A stretch of 64,000 bases of DNA from JAKPAM01 sp047601745 (GTDB taxonomy: Bacteria > Pseudomonadota > Gammaproteobacteria > Burkholderiales > Burkholderiaceae_E). Both the position numbers and the translations under genes were made by a program. Under the pieces are notes generated by a model. That model was given only the letters and a program-made list of their open reading frames with translations. It was not told the origin of the DNA and did no database searches. This document shows positions 25,667-34,917 of this stretch, one piece after another. The DNA is taken from the NCBI GenBank assembly GCA_047601745.1, contig JASGIS010000001.1, positions 2,418,001-2,482,000 on the forward strand, written 5' to 3'. Numbering within the stretch: the first letter of the stretch is position 1; every line of letters begins with the position of its first letter.

Positions 25667-26362
25667 ATGCCGGAGTCATCTCGAATGCCTTGCCCCAGTG
25701 TGTTGAATCATTCATCGGTCGACGACGGCCGCAGCTACCACCCCGAGGCGTACCAGCGCGGCGGCGACGTCATCGGCCAGTGGCAGGCGATCGCGCGGCA
25801 CCAGCAGGCCAAGGATCGCGTGCTGATCCCGCTGCTCGCCCAGCATTTCGTGCCGGGCCGCCTGCTCGAGCTGGGCGCCGGCGTCGGCCAGTTGTCGCTG
25901 ATGCTGCGCGACCTCGGTTGGGACACCGTGTCGTCCGACTTCCAGCCGTTCTTCGTCGAACACCAGCGCTCGCTGGGACTCGAAGCGCATGTCGTCGACG
26001 CGACGGACATCGAGCACGCCGGTCTCGGCCGCTTCGACAACCTGTTCAGCCATAGCATCACGCCGTTCATCACCCACGACTACGACATCGTCGCCAAGAC
26101 CTACCGGTCGACCCGGCAGGCGCTGACGCCGGGCGGCGTGATGGTCATGGTGCACGCGATGGAGAAATGGCGGGACGTCGCCGCCGAGATGCGGCGCCAC
26201 GAGGCGCTGGCGCGCCAGGCCGGCTATACGCGCGTGCAGGTGTTCCGCAACCAGTTGCTGCCGTCTGCCGCGTATCGCCCGCCGTTCACCCGGCTGGCGC
26301 GCGCGGCCGAGCTGATGCTGGGCCGCCGGCTCGGCAGCCGCTTCGTGCTCGTCGCGAGCTGA
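25667..26362 (+). CDS. Class I SAM-dependent methyltransferase
   Basis: 231 residues from the ATG at 25667 (GGAG upstream; a second ATG at 25685). The SAM-binding glycine loop is 'LLELGAGVGQLSLML', followed by an acidic end of strand 2 ('VSSDFQP') and 'GVMVMVHAMEKW' at the position of strand 5. The substrate is unknown. Its stop codon abuts the 161-bp palindromic element. No functionally related neighbour on the same strand. Confidence 0.8.
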   Translation: MPESSRMPCPSVLNHSSVDDGRSYHPEAYQRGGDVIGQWQAIARHQQAKDRVLIPLLAQHFVPGRLLELGAGVGQLSLMLRDLGWDTVSSDFQPFFVEHQRSLGLEAHVVDATDIEHAGLGRFDNLFSHSITPFITHDYDIVAKTYRSTRQALTPGGVMVMVHAMEKWRDVAAEMRRHEALARQAGYTRVQVFRNQLLPSAAYRPPFTRLARAAELMLGRRLGSRFVLVAS

Positions 26363-26522
26363 GAATCTGTGAACGAACCCGCCACGGCCGCTCGTCGCGC
26401 CAGGACGATCCCGCTCGTCGTTGCGAATGCTCGCCATATCACGCGATATGGCTGCGCTTCGCGCCTCGATCGGAACCGCCCTGACGCGCCGCTCGGCCGC
26501 GTCCGATTCGTTCACGGATTCT
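26362..26522. repeat. 161-bp imperfect palindrome (ERIC/MITE-like)
   Basis: Outer arms of 16 bp match at 15 positions: AGAATCTGTGAACGAA (26362-26377) against the complement of TTCGTTCACGGATTCT (26507-26522). The centre is a perfect CCATATC-ACGC-GATATGG (26434-26451). Aligning the whole left arm with the reverse complement of the right arm gives about 57 matches in 78 positions. It lies exactly between the methyltransferase stop and the convergent czcA end. It could be a non-autonomous mobile repeat, a bidirectional terminator, or both. Confidence 0.8.
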
Positions 26523-26635
26523 GAGGCAGCGCCGACACACCGGGGCCGGTCGCCCCGGTCATTCCCCGAACTGTCCGGGCGCGACCTGACGCCAGGTCGC
26601 GCCGCGCGGGGGGCCTTGCGTTGCGCGGGCAGATC

Positions 26636-29600
26636 CTAGTGCGCGTCGGTCGCCGGCGTCGTCCGCTCGGCGTCGAATTCCTCTTCGGCCGGCAGCACCA
26701 GGTCGCGCGGCTTGATCAGTTGCGCGTAGATCGCCGGCAGCACCAGCAGCGTCAGGACCAGCGCCGAGATCAGCCCGCCGATGACGACGACGGCCAGCGG
26801 CCGCTGCGTTTCCGAACCGATCGCCGTCGACGTGGCCATCGGCAGCAGGCCCAGCATCGCCAGCAGGCTCGTCATCAGCACGGTGCGCATCCGCACCAGC
26901 GCGCCTTCCTTGACGGCGCTGACGACGTCCATGCCCTCGCGCACGCGTTCGTTGAAGTACGTGACCATCACGACGCCGTTGAGCACCGCCTGGCCGAACA
27001 GCGCGATGAAGCCCACCGCCGCCGACACCGACAGCGGGATGCCGGTGACGAACAGCGCGAGGATCCCGCCGATCAGCGCCAGCGGGATGTTCAGCGTGAT
27101 CACCAGCGCGCTCTTGATCGAACCGAACGCGTTGAACAGCAGCACGAAGATCAGCAGGATGCTGACCGGCACGATGACGGCCAGTCGTTTCATCGCCCGC
27201 TGCTGGCTCTCGAACTCGCCCGACCATTCGAGGTGATAGCCCGCCGGCAGCTTGATCTCGTCGCGGACCTTGCGCTGCATGTCGGCGACGACGCTGCCCA
27301 TGTCGCGGTCGCGGATGAACACGCCGACCGCGCGCACGCGCTTGCCGTCGTCGCGCGAGATGTTCATCGACCCGCCGATGGTGCGGAAGGTCGCGACCTC
27401 GGACAGCGGCACGAACGCGCCCGCCGGCGTGCTCAGCAGGATCGACGGGATGCTGGCCAGCGTGCGCGAGCCCGAGTCCAGCCGCACCGCGACGTCGAAG
27501 CGCCGTTCGCCTTCCCACAGCTCGGTCGCGGCCTTGCCGCCCAGCGCCATCTCGATGACGTCCTGGATGTCGGCGACGTTCAGCCCGTAGCGCGCGGCCT
27601 CCGAGCGCTGGATCTCGACCTGCACCTGCGGCAGCTCGCCCTCGCGATCGATGAACGCCAGCGCGACGCCGGGAACGTTCTCGACCGCGTGCAGCAGCTT
27701 GCGGGTCTCGTCGCGCAGCACGTTCAGGTCGTCGCCGAACAGCTTGACGACGATCTGGCCCTTGATCTGCGCGATGCTCTCGAGCACGTTGTCGCGGATC
27801 GGCTGCGAGAAGCTGGCATCCAGGCCCGGCAGGAACTCGACCTTGCGCTCCATCTCGCGCATCAGCGACGCCTTGGTCTCGCCCTTGCGCCATTCGTTCT
27901 CGGGCACCATCTCGACCAGGTACTCGGTCATGTTGATCGACTTCGGATCGGTGCCGTCCTCGGGCCGGCCGAGCTTGGAGATCACGGTCTTGATCTCGGG
28001 GATCTCGCGCAGCCGCTGGCGGATCTGGCGCGCCGTCGCGATCGACTCGTCCAGCGAAACGCTGGCCGGCAGCGTCACCGCGATCCAGATCGAGCCCTCG
28101 TTCAGCTCGGGCAGGAATTCGCTGCCCAGCCGCGGCACCAGCGCCAGCGACGCGACCAGCGCGATCACCGCGATGCCGATCACCTTGCGCGCGTGCGTGA
28201 TCGACCACGCGACCAGCGGCTCGTAGCGGTTCTTCAGCCAGCTGACCAGGCGGTTGTCCTCGTGCGGAATCTTTTTGCCCAGCAGCAGGTGGCACAGCAC
28301 CGGCACCAGCGTCAGCGACAGGATCAGCGCGGTGATCAGCGCGGCGGTCACCGAATACGCCATCGGCGCGAAGATCCGGCCTTCGTGACGCTGCAGCGTG
28401 AAGATCGGGATGTGCGCGGCGATGATGATCAGCATCGAGAACAGCGTCGGCCGGCCGACCTCGGCCGAGGCCTCGAGGATCGTCTTGAGCCGCGCGCGGC
28501 GGTTGGCCGCGGTGCCGGCCTCGGACAGTCGGCGGAAGATGTTCTCGACGATGATGACCGCGCCGTCGACGATGATGCCGAAGTCCATCGCCCCGAGCGA
28601 CAGCAGGTTGGCCGGGATGCCGATGAACGTCAGTCCGAGGAACGTGCCCAGCAGCGCCAGCGGCATCACCAGCGCGACGATCAGCGCGGCGCGCAGGTTG
28701 CCCAGGAACACGAACAGCACCAGCGACACCAGCATCGCGCCTTCGACGAGGTTGCCGAACACCGTGTGCAGCGTCTTGCCGATCAGCCACGAGCGGTCGT
28801 AGAACGGCACGACCTGCACGCCCGGCGGCAGGATGCCGTTGTTCAACTGGTCGACCTTCTCCTTGATGCCCTCGAGCACGTCGGACGGGTTCTCGCCCTT
28901 GCGCATGATGACGATCGCGGTGACCGCATCGTCGTCGTCGTCCTGCCCGGCGGCGCCCTGGCGCGGCACCTGGCCGACGGTGACCGTCGCGATGTGCTTG
29001 ACCAGGATCGGCGTGCTGCCGCGCTCCTCGATGACGATGTTGCCGATGTCGTCGGGCGAGCGCAGCAGGCCGATGCCGCGGATCAGGTACTGCTGCTGGC
29101 CGTGGTTCAGGTAGCCGCCGCCGGCGTTGACGCTGCCGCGCTTGAGCGCGTCGAACAACTGCTGCAGCGTGATCTTGTAGTCCTTGAGCTTGTTCAGGTC
29201 GGGGTTGACCTCGTACTGCTTGATCCGTCCGCCCAGCGTGACGACCTCGGCGACGCCCGGCACCTGCTTGAGCTGGCGCACGGCGACCCAGTCCTGGATC
29301 GTGCGCAGCTCGGTCGAATCGAGATGGTCGCCGCGCAGCCGGTAGCGGTAGACCTCGCCGATCGCCGTCGACAGCGGCGCCAGTTGAGTGGACGCGCCGT
29401 CGGGCAGGTCGATGCCGCCGAGCCGTTCGATTACCCGCTGGCGCGCGAAATACATCTCGGCCTTGTCGTTGAACGTGATGATCACGTACGACAGGCCGAA
29501 CTGCGTGTGCGACACCATCTTGACCGCGTTGGGCAGCCCGGCCAGGCCGATCTCCAGCGGCACCGTCACCTGCCGCTCGACCTCCTCGGCCGCGCGGCCC

Positions 29601-29761
29601 GGGTACAGCGTGATGACGGTGACCTGCGTGTCGGTGACGTCGGGAAACGCTTCGACCGGCAGCGCCTTGAATGCCGCCAGGCCGGCGACGATGAACAGGC
29701 CCAGCGCGAACAGCACCATCAACGGCTGGTGCAGCGTGACGGAAACGAGGCGGCGGATCAC
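26636..29761 (-). CDS. czcA: Heavy-metal RND efflux pump CzcA
   Basis: 1041 residues; inner-membrane proton-driven pump with 12 membrane helices and two large periplasmic loops. The membrane-helix-4 signature 'DFGIIVDGAVIIVEN' has the D-D-E acidic residues of divalent-cation (Co/Zn/Cd/Ni) RND pumps and not the Ala-Met type of Cu/Ag pumps. The loop at about residue 280 has a run of aspartates ('GQDDDDDAV'). The GTG at 29761 overlaps the czcB stop (GTGA), so translation is coupled. Third gene of a czcCBA operon; no CzcRS-type regulator is adjacent. Confidence 0.95.
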   Translation of the reverse strand: MIRRLVSVTLHQPLMVLFALGLFIVAGLAAFKALPVEAFPDVTDTQVTVITLYPGRAAEEVERQVTVPLEIGLAGLPNAVKMVSHTQFGLSYVIITFNDKAEMYFARQRVIERLGGIDLPDGASTQLAPLSTAIGEVYRYRLRGDHLDSTELRTIQDWVAVRQLKQVPGVAEVVTLGGRIKQYEVNPDLNKLKDYKITLQQLFDALKRGSVNAGGGYLNHGQQQYLIRGIGLLRSPDDIGNIVIEERGSTPILVKHIATVTVGQVPRQGAAGQDDDDDAVTAIVIMRKGENPSDVLEGIKEKVDQLNNGILPPGVQVVPFYDRSWLIGKTLHTVFGNLVEGAMLVSLVLFVFLGNLRAALIVALVMPLALLGTFLGLTFIGIPANLLSLGAMDFGIIVDGAVIIVENIFRRLSEAGTAANRRARLKTILEASAEVGRPTLFSMLIIIAAHIPIFTLQRHEGRIFAPMAYSVTAALITALILSLTLVPVLCHLLLGKKIPHEDNRLVSWLKNRYEPLVAWSITHARKVIGIAVIALVASLALVPRLGSEFLPELNEGSIWIAVTLPASVSLDESIATARQIRQRLREIPEIKTVISKLGRPEDGTDPKSINMTEYLVEMVPENEWRKGETKASLMREMERKVEFLPGLDASFSQPIRDNVLESIAQIKGQIVVKLFGDDLNVLRDETRKLLHAVENVPGVALAFIDREGELPQVQVEIQRSEAARYGLNVADIQDVIEMALGGKAATELWEGERRFDVAVRLDSGSRTLASIPSILLSTPAGAFVPLSEVATFRTIGGSMNISRDDGKRVRAVGVFIRDRDMGSVVADMQRKVRDEIKLPAGYHLEWSGEFESQQRAMKRLAVIVPVSILLIFVLLFNAFGSIKSALVITLNIPLALIGGILALFVTGIPLSVSAAVGFIALFGQAVLNGVVMVTYFNERVREGMDVVSAVKEGALVRMRTVLMTSLLAMLGLLPMATSTAIGSETQRPLAVVVIGGLISALVLTLLVLPAIYAQLIKPRDLVLPAEEEFDAERTTPATDAH

Positions 29762-30975
29762 GAGCTGGCGTCCCGCGCGGCGTCCTGGCCGGCCGCGCCG
29801 GTCGAGCGCAGCATCCGCTGCAGCAGCAGGCTGCCGGTGACGACGACGCGTTCGCCGGCGGTCAGCCCGTCGAACACCTCGACGTGCCCGTCGATCTCGG
29901 GCCGCGCGCGCACCCGTCGCCGCGCGTAGATGCCCGGGCCTTCCTCGACGAACACGTACTGCTGCGTGCCGTCCAGGTAGACGGCCGACGCCGGCAGTTC
30001 GAGTTCGTTGTGCGCCTTGAACTGGGCCTGCGCGACGACGAACATCTCGGCCTTGAGTTTGCGGTCCGAGTTGTCGACGGTCGCGCGGACCTTGATCGTG
30101 CGGCTGTCCGGGTCGAGCGCATCGGCCACGTGTTCGATCGTCGCCGGAAACGTCTCGGCCGACAGCGCCTGCACGCGGATCATGATCCGCGCGCCTTCCT
30201 GCAGCGCGACCAGGTCGCGCTCCTGCGCGTCGAGCATCACCCACAGCGTCGTCGGATCGGTGATGACGAACACGCCGCTGCGGTTGTTCGGCAGAGCCTG
30301 GTCGGGTCGCAGTTCCTGCCCGGGATTGATGTTGCGTTCGACGACGACGCCGGCGATCGGCGCGGTGATCGCCAGCCGCTGGTCGATGCCGCCGGCCTTC
30401 GCGTACAGCGCCTGGCGCGCCTGCGTGCGCCGCAGCTCGGCGTCGGCGCGTTCGAACTCGGCGTGCGCCGCGTCCAGATCCTTGCGCGCGGCCACGCCGT
30501 GCTCGACCAGCTCGGCCAGGCGATCGCGATTGGCCTTGGCCAGCGTGAAGCTGGACCGGGCCGACTGCAGGTCGGTCTGCACCTGGCCGAAATCCGGCGA
30601 CGCCATCAGCGCCAGCGTCTGGCCGCGCCGCACCGCGTCGCCCGGCTTGACCAGGATGTCGGTGACGCGGCCGGCGAACGCCGGCATCACGCGAACGGTC
30701 CGGTCTTCGTTCCAGACCAGCCGCCCGCTCAGGTTGCGCGCCTCGAACTCGCGAGGATGGACGGCGGCGCTCGACAGCGCGTTGAGCTGCGCGCTGCCCT
30801 GCGCGAACTCGATGCGCTCGGCGCCGACCTTCGGGCCGGGCGGCGGCGGCGCTTCGACGGGCTTGGAGCAGGCGGCGAGCATCGGACCGGCCAGCGCGGC
30901 CAGCAGCAGCGCGCGGGCGACGGCCGCGGCGGCCCGGGCCGGCGGCGCCGGCGGAAAGCGGAGCGGGGTGGTCAT
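29758..30975 (-). CDS. czcB: Heavy-metal efflux membrane-fusion protein CzcB
   Basis: 405 residues. Periplasmic adaptor linking CzcA to CzcC. A lipoprotein signal with lipobox 'LAAC' is followed by the barrel-sandwich halves ('AFAGRVTDILVKPGDAVRRG' and 'ITAPIAGVVVERNINPGQ') on either side of a helical hairpin (about 140-205), a beta-barrel domain and a membrane-proximal domain. No N-terminal metal-binding His cluster as in the Cupriavidus CzcB is seen. The ATG overlaps the czcC stop (ATGA). Confidence 0.93.
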   Translation of the reverse strand: MTTPLRFPPAPPARAAAAVARALLLAALAGPMLAACSKPVEAPPPPGPKVGAERIEFAQGSAQLNALSSAAVHPREFEARNLSGRLVWNEDRTVRVMPAFAGRVTDILVKPGDAVRRGQTLALMASPDFGQVQTDLQSARSSFTLAKANRDRLAELVEHGVAARKDLDAAHAEFERADAELRRTQARQALYAKAGGIDQRLAITAPIAGVVVERNINPGQELRPDQALPNNRSGVFVITDPTTLWVMLDAQERDLVALQEGARIMIRVQALSAETFPATIEHVADALDPDSRTIKVRATVDNSDRKLKAEMFVVAQAQFKAHNELELPASAVYLDGTQQYVFVEEGPGIYARRRVRARPEIDGHVEVFDGLTAGERVVVTGSLLLQRMLRSTGAAGQDAARDASS

Positions 30976-32426
30976 GGCGTGGTCTGCACTTGTACGGCGG
31001 CCATCCAGGCCATCAGGGCTTTGGCGTAGTCCGAGCGCGCGTCGAGCGCTTCGAGCTGCGTGGCGCGCAGCGTGCGGCGGGCGTCGAGCAGGTCGGTGAC
31101 TTCCAGCGCGCCGCGGCGGAACGCGAACTCGTAGGCTTCGGCGTTGCGCGTGGCGGTCGGCAGGATCTCGTTGCGATAGCGCTCGTCGCGGCGGCGCGCG
31201 GTCTGCAGGCTGCTGGCCGACTGCGCGATCTCGTTGCGGGCCGCGCCCAGCGTGCGCGCCAACTGGTCCTGCGCGTCGCCGTAGTCGGATTCGGCGCGTG
31301 CGATCTCGCCGTCGTAGCGGTTGTTGATCAGCAGCGGAATCGACACGCTGAGCCCGATCGCATTCGAATAATAGGGCGGCGTCGCGTCGCCGGCGGTGCT
31401 GTCGCGCTTGAACCAGCCGGCCACGCCGATGTCGCGCGTGCGCAGGCTGCGCGCCAGTTCGCGGTTGGCGGAGGCCGCGTCGATCCGCGTGCGCGCCGCC
31501 AGCACGTCGGGCCGTTGCACGAGCAGCGCGTCGAGCGCCGACGGGTCGCCGGTCAGCACCGCGGTCGCCGGCGGCTGGTCGCTGCCGGGCCAGCCGTCGG
31601 TGGCGCGCAGCAGGCTCGCGTCGGGTTCGACGGCCAGCAGCGCGGCCAGCGCCACCTGCGCATCGGTGCGCTCCTGGATCGCGTTCTGCAGGTCGCTCTG
31701 CGCGCGCAGCCGGTCGACGTCGATGCGGCTGGCGTCGGTCGCGGCGATGTCGCCGGCCTTCAGCCGCCGCTGCGCGGCGTCGCGCGTCTCGTCGTACAGC
31801 CGCGCCTGCTGGCTGACGATTTCGACGGTGTCCTGCGCCAGCACCAGGTCGTAGTACGCGGCCCGCACCAGCAGCGTCTGCGCGCGCAGCGTGTCGTCGT
31901 AGTCGTAGCGGCTGGCCTTGAGCAGTTCGTCGGCGACGCGCATCCGCAGCGTGCGCTTGCCGCCGCGCTCGATCAGTTGGTCGATGCCGATCTGCGTCGT
32001 CATCAGCTTGTCGCGCAACGAGCCCGAGCCCAGGCCGGTGCGCGGCCGGTAATCGTCGATCGAGATCGACAGGTTCGGGTTGGGGAGCGCCTGCGCGCCG
32101 AGCCGGTCGGCCTCGGCGGCCTGGATCCGGCGGCGCGCGCTCCACAGGTCGCGGTTGGCGGCGCGGGCGCGCAGCTCGGCCGTCGCCAGGCTGAGGTTGG
32201 CCGGGTCGATCGGTACGTCGGCCGGCACCTGCGCTTCGGTCGAGCGCGCGTCGATCGGGTACGCGGGCGGTCGTGCCGGATTACCGTCGGCCGAAAGCGA
32301 CTGCGCGTCGGCGGCCGGCGGCGCCAGCGCCGTCGCTGCGGCCAGGCCGATCGCGGTCAGCACCGACCGGAATCGCGGATGAACGGGGAGCGGCCATCGC
32401 CGGGTGGCGACGCGTGGGACAGGCAT
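30972..32426 (-). CDS. czcC: Heavy-metal efflux outer-membrane protein CzcC
   Basis: 484 residues. Signal peptide (about 1-42, ending 'PPAADAQS') and TolC-type repeated helical hairpins ('RIQAAEADRLGAQALPNPNL', 'KLMTTQIGIDQLIERGGKR', 'ALEVTDLLDARRTLRATQL'). Outer-membrane channel of the Czc system. First gene of the operon, 28 bp after the moeB-type gene on the same strand, so its promoter may lie inside that gene or transcription may run through. Confidence 0.92.
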   Translation of the reverse strand: MPVPRVATRRWPLPVHPRFRSVLTAIGLAAATALAPPAADAQSLSADGNPARPPAYPIDARSTEAQVPADVPIDPANLSLATAELRARAANRDLWSARRRIQAAEADRLGAQALPNPNLSISIDDYRPRTGLGSGSLRDKLMTTQIGIDQLIERGGKRTLRMRVADELLKASRYDYDDTLRAQTLLVRAAYYDLVLAQDTVEIVSQQARLYDETRDAAQRRLKAGDIAATDASRIDVDRLRAQSDLQNAIQERTDAQVALAALLAVEPDASLLRATDGWPGSDQPPATAVLTGDPSALDALLVQRPDVLAARTRIDAASANRELARSLRTRDIGVAGWFKRDSTAGDATPPYYSNAIGLSVSIPLLINNRYDGEIARAESDYGDAQDQLARTLGAARNEIAQSASSLQTARRRDERYRNEILPTATRNAEAYEFAFRRGALEVTDLLDARRTLRATQLEALDARSDYAKALMAWMAAVQVQTTP

Positions 32427-32454
32427 CGGGAATCCAGTCTCGTCGGGTTGACCG

Positions 32455-33201
32455 TCAGCGCGCGCATACCGCGCACGCCGGATCCCGGGGGATCGTGATC
32501 GAGGTCCATTGCATCGTACGGGCGTCGTTCATCATCAGCCGGCCCGTTAGCGGCGTACCGAATCGTCCTGCTAGCTTCAATGCTTCGGCAGCCTGCATCG
32601 CACCGATGATGCCGGTCAGCGGCGCGAAGACGCCCATCGTCGAACACGCCACTTCGTCCACTCGCTGCGTTTGCGGAAACAGGCAGTGATAGCAAGGAGA
32701 ACGCTCGTCGCGGGGATCGAAGACCGCGAGCTGCCCGTCGAAGCGGATCGCCGCGCCGGACACCAGCGGCACCCGATGCGCGACGCATCCGCGATTGACG
32801 ATGTGACGGGTGGCGAAGTTATCGCAACAATCTAACGCTACGCTGACATCCGGCAGCAGCGTGTCCAGAAAGTGGTCGTCGAGGCGACGATGATGCGCGA
32901 CGACCTCGACGCCGGGGTTCAGGGCTTCGAGCGTGCGCTTGCCCGATGCGACCTTCGGCTGGCCGACGCGGTCCTGCCGATGCAGGATCTGCCGCTGCAG
33001 GTTGGTCAGGTCGACGACGTCGTCGTCGACGAGGATCAGCCGCCCGACGCCGGCGGCGGCCAGGTACATCGCGGCCGGCGAGCCCAGTCCGCCGGCGCCG
33101 ACGATCAGCATCGTCGACGACAGCAGCCGCTGCTGTCCTTCGATGCCGATCTCGTCCAGAAGGATGTGCCTGCTGTAGCGCAGCAGCTGGTCGTCGTCCA
33201 C
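32455..33201 (-). CDS. HesA/MoeB/ThiF family adenylyltransferase
   Basis: 248 residues from GTG. E1-like enzyme that adenylates the C-terminal Gly-Gly of a sulfur-carrier protein (MoaD or ThiS). ATP-binding 'VGAGGLGSPAAMYLAAAGVG', 'DDDVVDLTNLQRQILH', and two zinc CxxC pairs ('CYHC' and the final 'CAVC') are visible. No rhodanese domain is fused. Third gene of the gpmA-ctpA-moeB order common in Burkholderiales. MoeB and ThiF cannot be told apart from this sequence alone. Confidence 0.88.
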   Translation of the reverse strand: MDDDQLLRYSRHILLDEIGIEGQQRLLSSTMLIVGAGGLGSPAAMYLAAAGVGRLILVDDDVVDLTNLQRQILHRQDRVGQPKVASGKRTLEALNPGVEVVAHHRRLDDHFLDTLLPDVSVALDCCDNFATRHIVNRGCVAHRVPLVSGAAIRFDGQLAVFDPRDERSPCYHCLFPQTQRVDEVACSTMGVFAPLTGIIGAMQAAEALKLAGRFGTPLTGRLMMNDARTMQWTSITIPRDPACAVCAR

Positions 33202-33299
33202 GCGCGGTCCCCGTCGCGTTTTGCGGCCCGTTCGTCGCGACGGGCGCCGGCCGGGCGCCCATCGCGTTCATCGGCCGCGTGAGCGGCCGCTAATGGAGA

Positions 33300-34754
33300 T
33301 CAGGGCTTGTCCTTGCTCGACGGCGCCATCGTGGCGGCCGCTGCTGCCGGATCGATCGCATCCTTGGCGGCGTCCTTGATCTTGGCGACGACGACCGGTT
33401 GTCCCTTCAGGTAGTTCATCGCCTGCGCGAGCTGGTAGTCGTCGCTGGAACCGTAGTCCACCGGCTTGCGATCCCTGAGCTTCTCGAGCGCGGCCAGTTC
33501 CTCGGGCGTGGGCTGGCGGGATTTTTCTTCGGCGCCGCCCGGGTTCGACAGGTGGCGGGTCAGGTCGGCCTCGCGCAGCCGGAACGCCGAGCCTTCGGCG
33601 CCGTCGGCGCTTTCTTCGACGACGTAGTCGGGCATGATGCCCTTGGCCTGGATCGAGCGGCCGTTCGGCGTGAAGTAGCGCGCCGTCGTCAGTTTGATCG
33701 CCGTGTTGTTGGTCAGCGGCAGGATCGACTGCACCGAGCCCTTGCCGAAGGTCTGCGTGCCGATGATGACCGCGCGTTTGTAGTCCTGCAGCGCGCCGGC
33801 GACGATTTCGGACGCCGACGCCGAGCCGCCGTTGACGAGCACGACCATCGGCACGTTCTTGATCGACGAGGGCAGCCGGTTCAGGTAATCGTCACGCGTG
33901 CCGCGCAGGTAGTCCTCGGGGATCGCCGTGTACTTGCGCTTGGCGTCCTCGGTGCGGCCGTCGGTCGACGTGACCGTGACGCGCGGCGGCAGGAAAGCGG
34001 CCGACACGCCGATCGCGCCGTTGAGCAGCCCGCCCGGGTCGTTGCGCAGATCGAGCACGAGCCCCTTGAGGTTGCCCTGCTTGTACAGCGCTTCGAGGTG
34101 CTTGACCAGGTTCTCGACCGTGTGCTCCTGGAACTGCGTGACGCGCACGTAGCCGTAGCCGGGTTCGAGCATCTTGGACTTGACCGACTGGACGCGGATC
34201 ACGTCCCGGATGATCTGCAGCACGATCGGCTTGGCCTCGCCCTTGCGCGAGATCGTCAGCGTGATCGGGCTCTTGGGTTTGCCGCGCATCAGCTTGACGG
34301 CGTCGTTCAGCGGCAGTCCCTTCGTCGGCTTCTCGTCGATCTTGACGATCAGGTCGCCGGCCTTGACGCCCGCGCGGGCGGCCGGCGTGTCCTCGATCGG
34401 CGCGACGACCTTGACGAAGCCGTCCTCGGTGCCGACCTCGATGCCCAGGCCGCCGAACTCGCCCTGCGTGCCGACCTGCAGCTCGCGGAAGGCCTCGGCG
34501 TCGAGATAGGCGGAGTGCGGATCGAGCCCCGACAGCATGCCGCTGATCGCCTCGGTGATCAGCTTCTTGTCTTCGACGGTCTCGACGTAGTTGGCCTTGA
34601 TCGCGCCGAACACGTCGGAGAACTGGCGCAGCTCGTCCAGCGGAAGCGGCAGGCGCGCATCGCGCTGGGCGACGGCGTTGATGCCCAGACTGACCAGGAC
34701 GCCGGCCACCGCGCCAATCGAAATCAGGCCCGCTTGCTTGAACTTGGTTTTCAT
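33300..34754 (-). CDS. ctpA: Carboxyl-terminal processing protease (S41 family)
   Basis: 484 residues. N-terminal signal/anchor ('AGLISIGAVAGVLVSLGI'), PDZ domain (about 95-170, 'EFGGLGIEVG') and S41 protease core with the Ser-Lys dyad: Ser in 'NGGSASASEIVAGAL' and Lys in 'GTQTFGKGSVQS'. Periplasmic protease that trims C termini of envelope proteins. The C-terminal tail is Ala/Lys-rich. On the minus strand a TATACT hexamer sits only about 8 bp before the ATG, a possible -10 for a very short leader. Confidence 0.93.
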   Translation of the reverse strand: MKTKFKQAGLISIGAVAGVLVSLGINAVAQRDARLPLPLDELRQFSDVFGAIKANYVETVEDKKLITEAISGMLSGLDPHSAYLDAEAFRELQVGTQGEFGGLGIEVGTEDGFVKVVAPIEDTPAARAGVKAGDLIVKIDEKPTKGLPLNDAVKLMRGKPKSPITLTISRKGEAKPIVLQIIRDVIRVQSVKSKMLEPGYGYVRVTQFQEHTVENLVKHLEALYKQGNLKGLVLDLRNDPGGLLNGAIGVSAAFLPPRVTVTSTDGRTEDAKRKYTAIPEDYLRGTRDDYLNRLPSSIKNVPMVVLVNGGSASASEIVAGALQDYKRAVIIGTQTFGKGSVQSILPLTNNTAIKLTTARYFTPNGRSIQAKGIMPDYVVEESADGAEGSAFRLREADLTRHLSNPGGAEEKSRQPTPEELAALEKLRDRKPVDYGSSDDYQLAQAMNYLKGQPVVVAKIKDAAKDAIDPAAAAATMAPSSKDKP

Positions 34755-34917
34755 GAAACTCAGTATAAACCGCTGGATGAAACTCGCCGTACGGGGAACT
34801 GACGGTGTCGGCCCGGCCTTTTCGGACCGGTCCCGGCCCGCGAACCGGCCGGCTCGCGCAGGCGACGGCGGTCGCGATTGACGTTTTACGCCGGTCCGGG
34901 ATCGGCGCGCAACGGGG

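Noticed and set aside
26636..29761. Copper/silver pump CusA
   Set aside because: The helix-4 motif has Asp-Phe-Gly and Asp-Gly-Ala, the divalent-cation type, not the Cu/Ag type.
26621..29929. 1102-residue plus-strand open frame opposite czcA
   Set aside because: Asp/Arg/Gln/His-rich antisense shadow of a long GC-rich gene.
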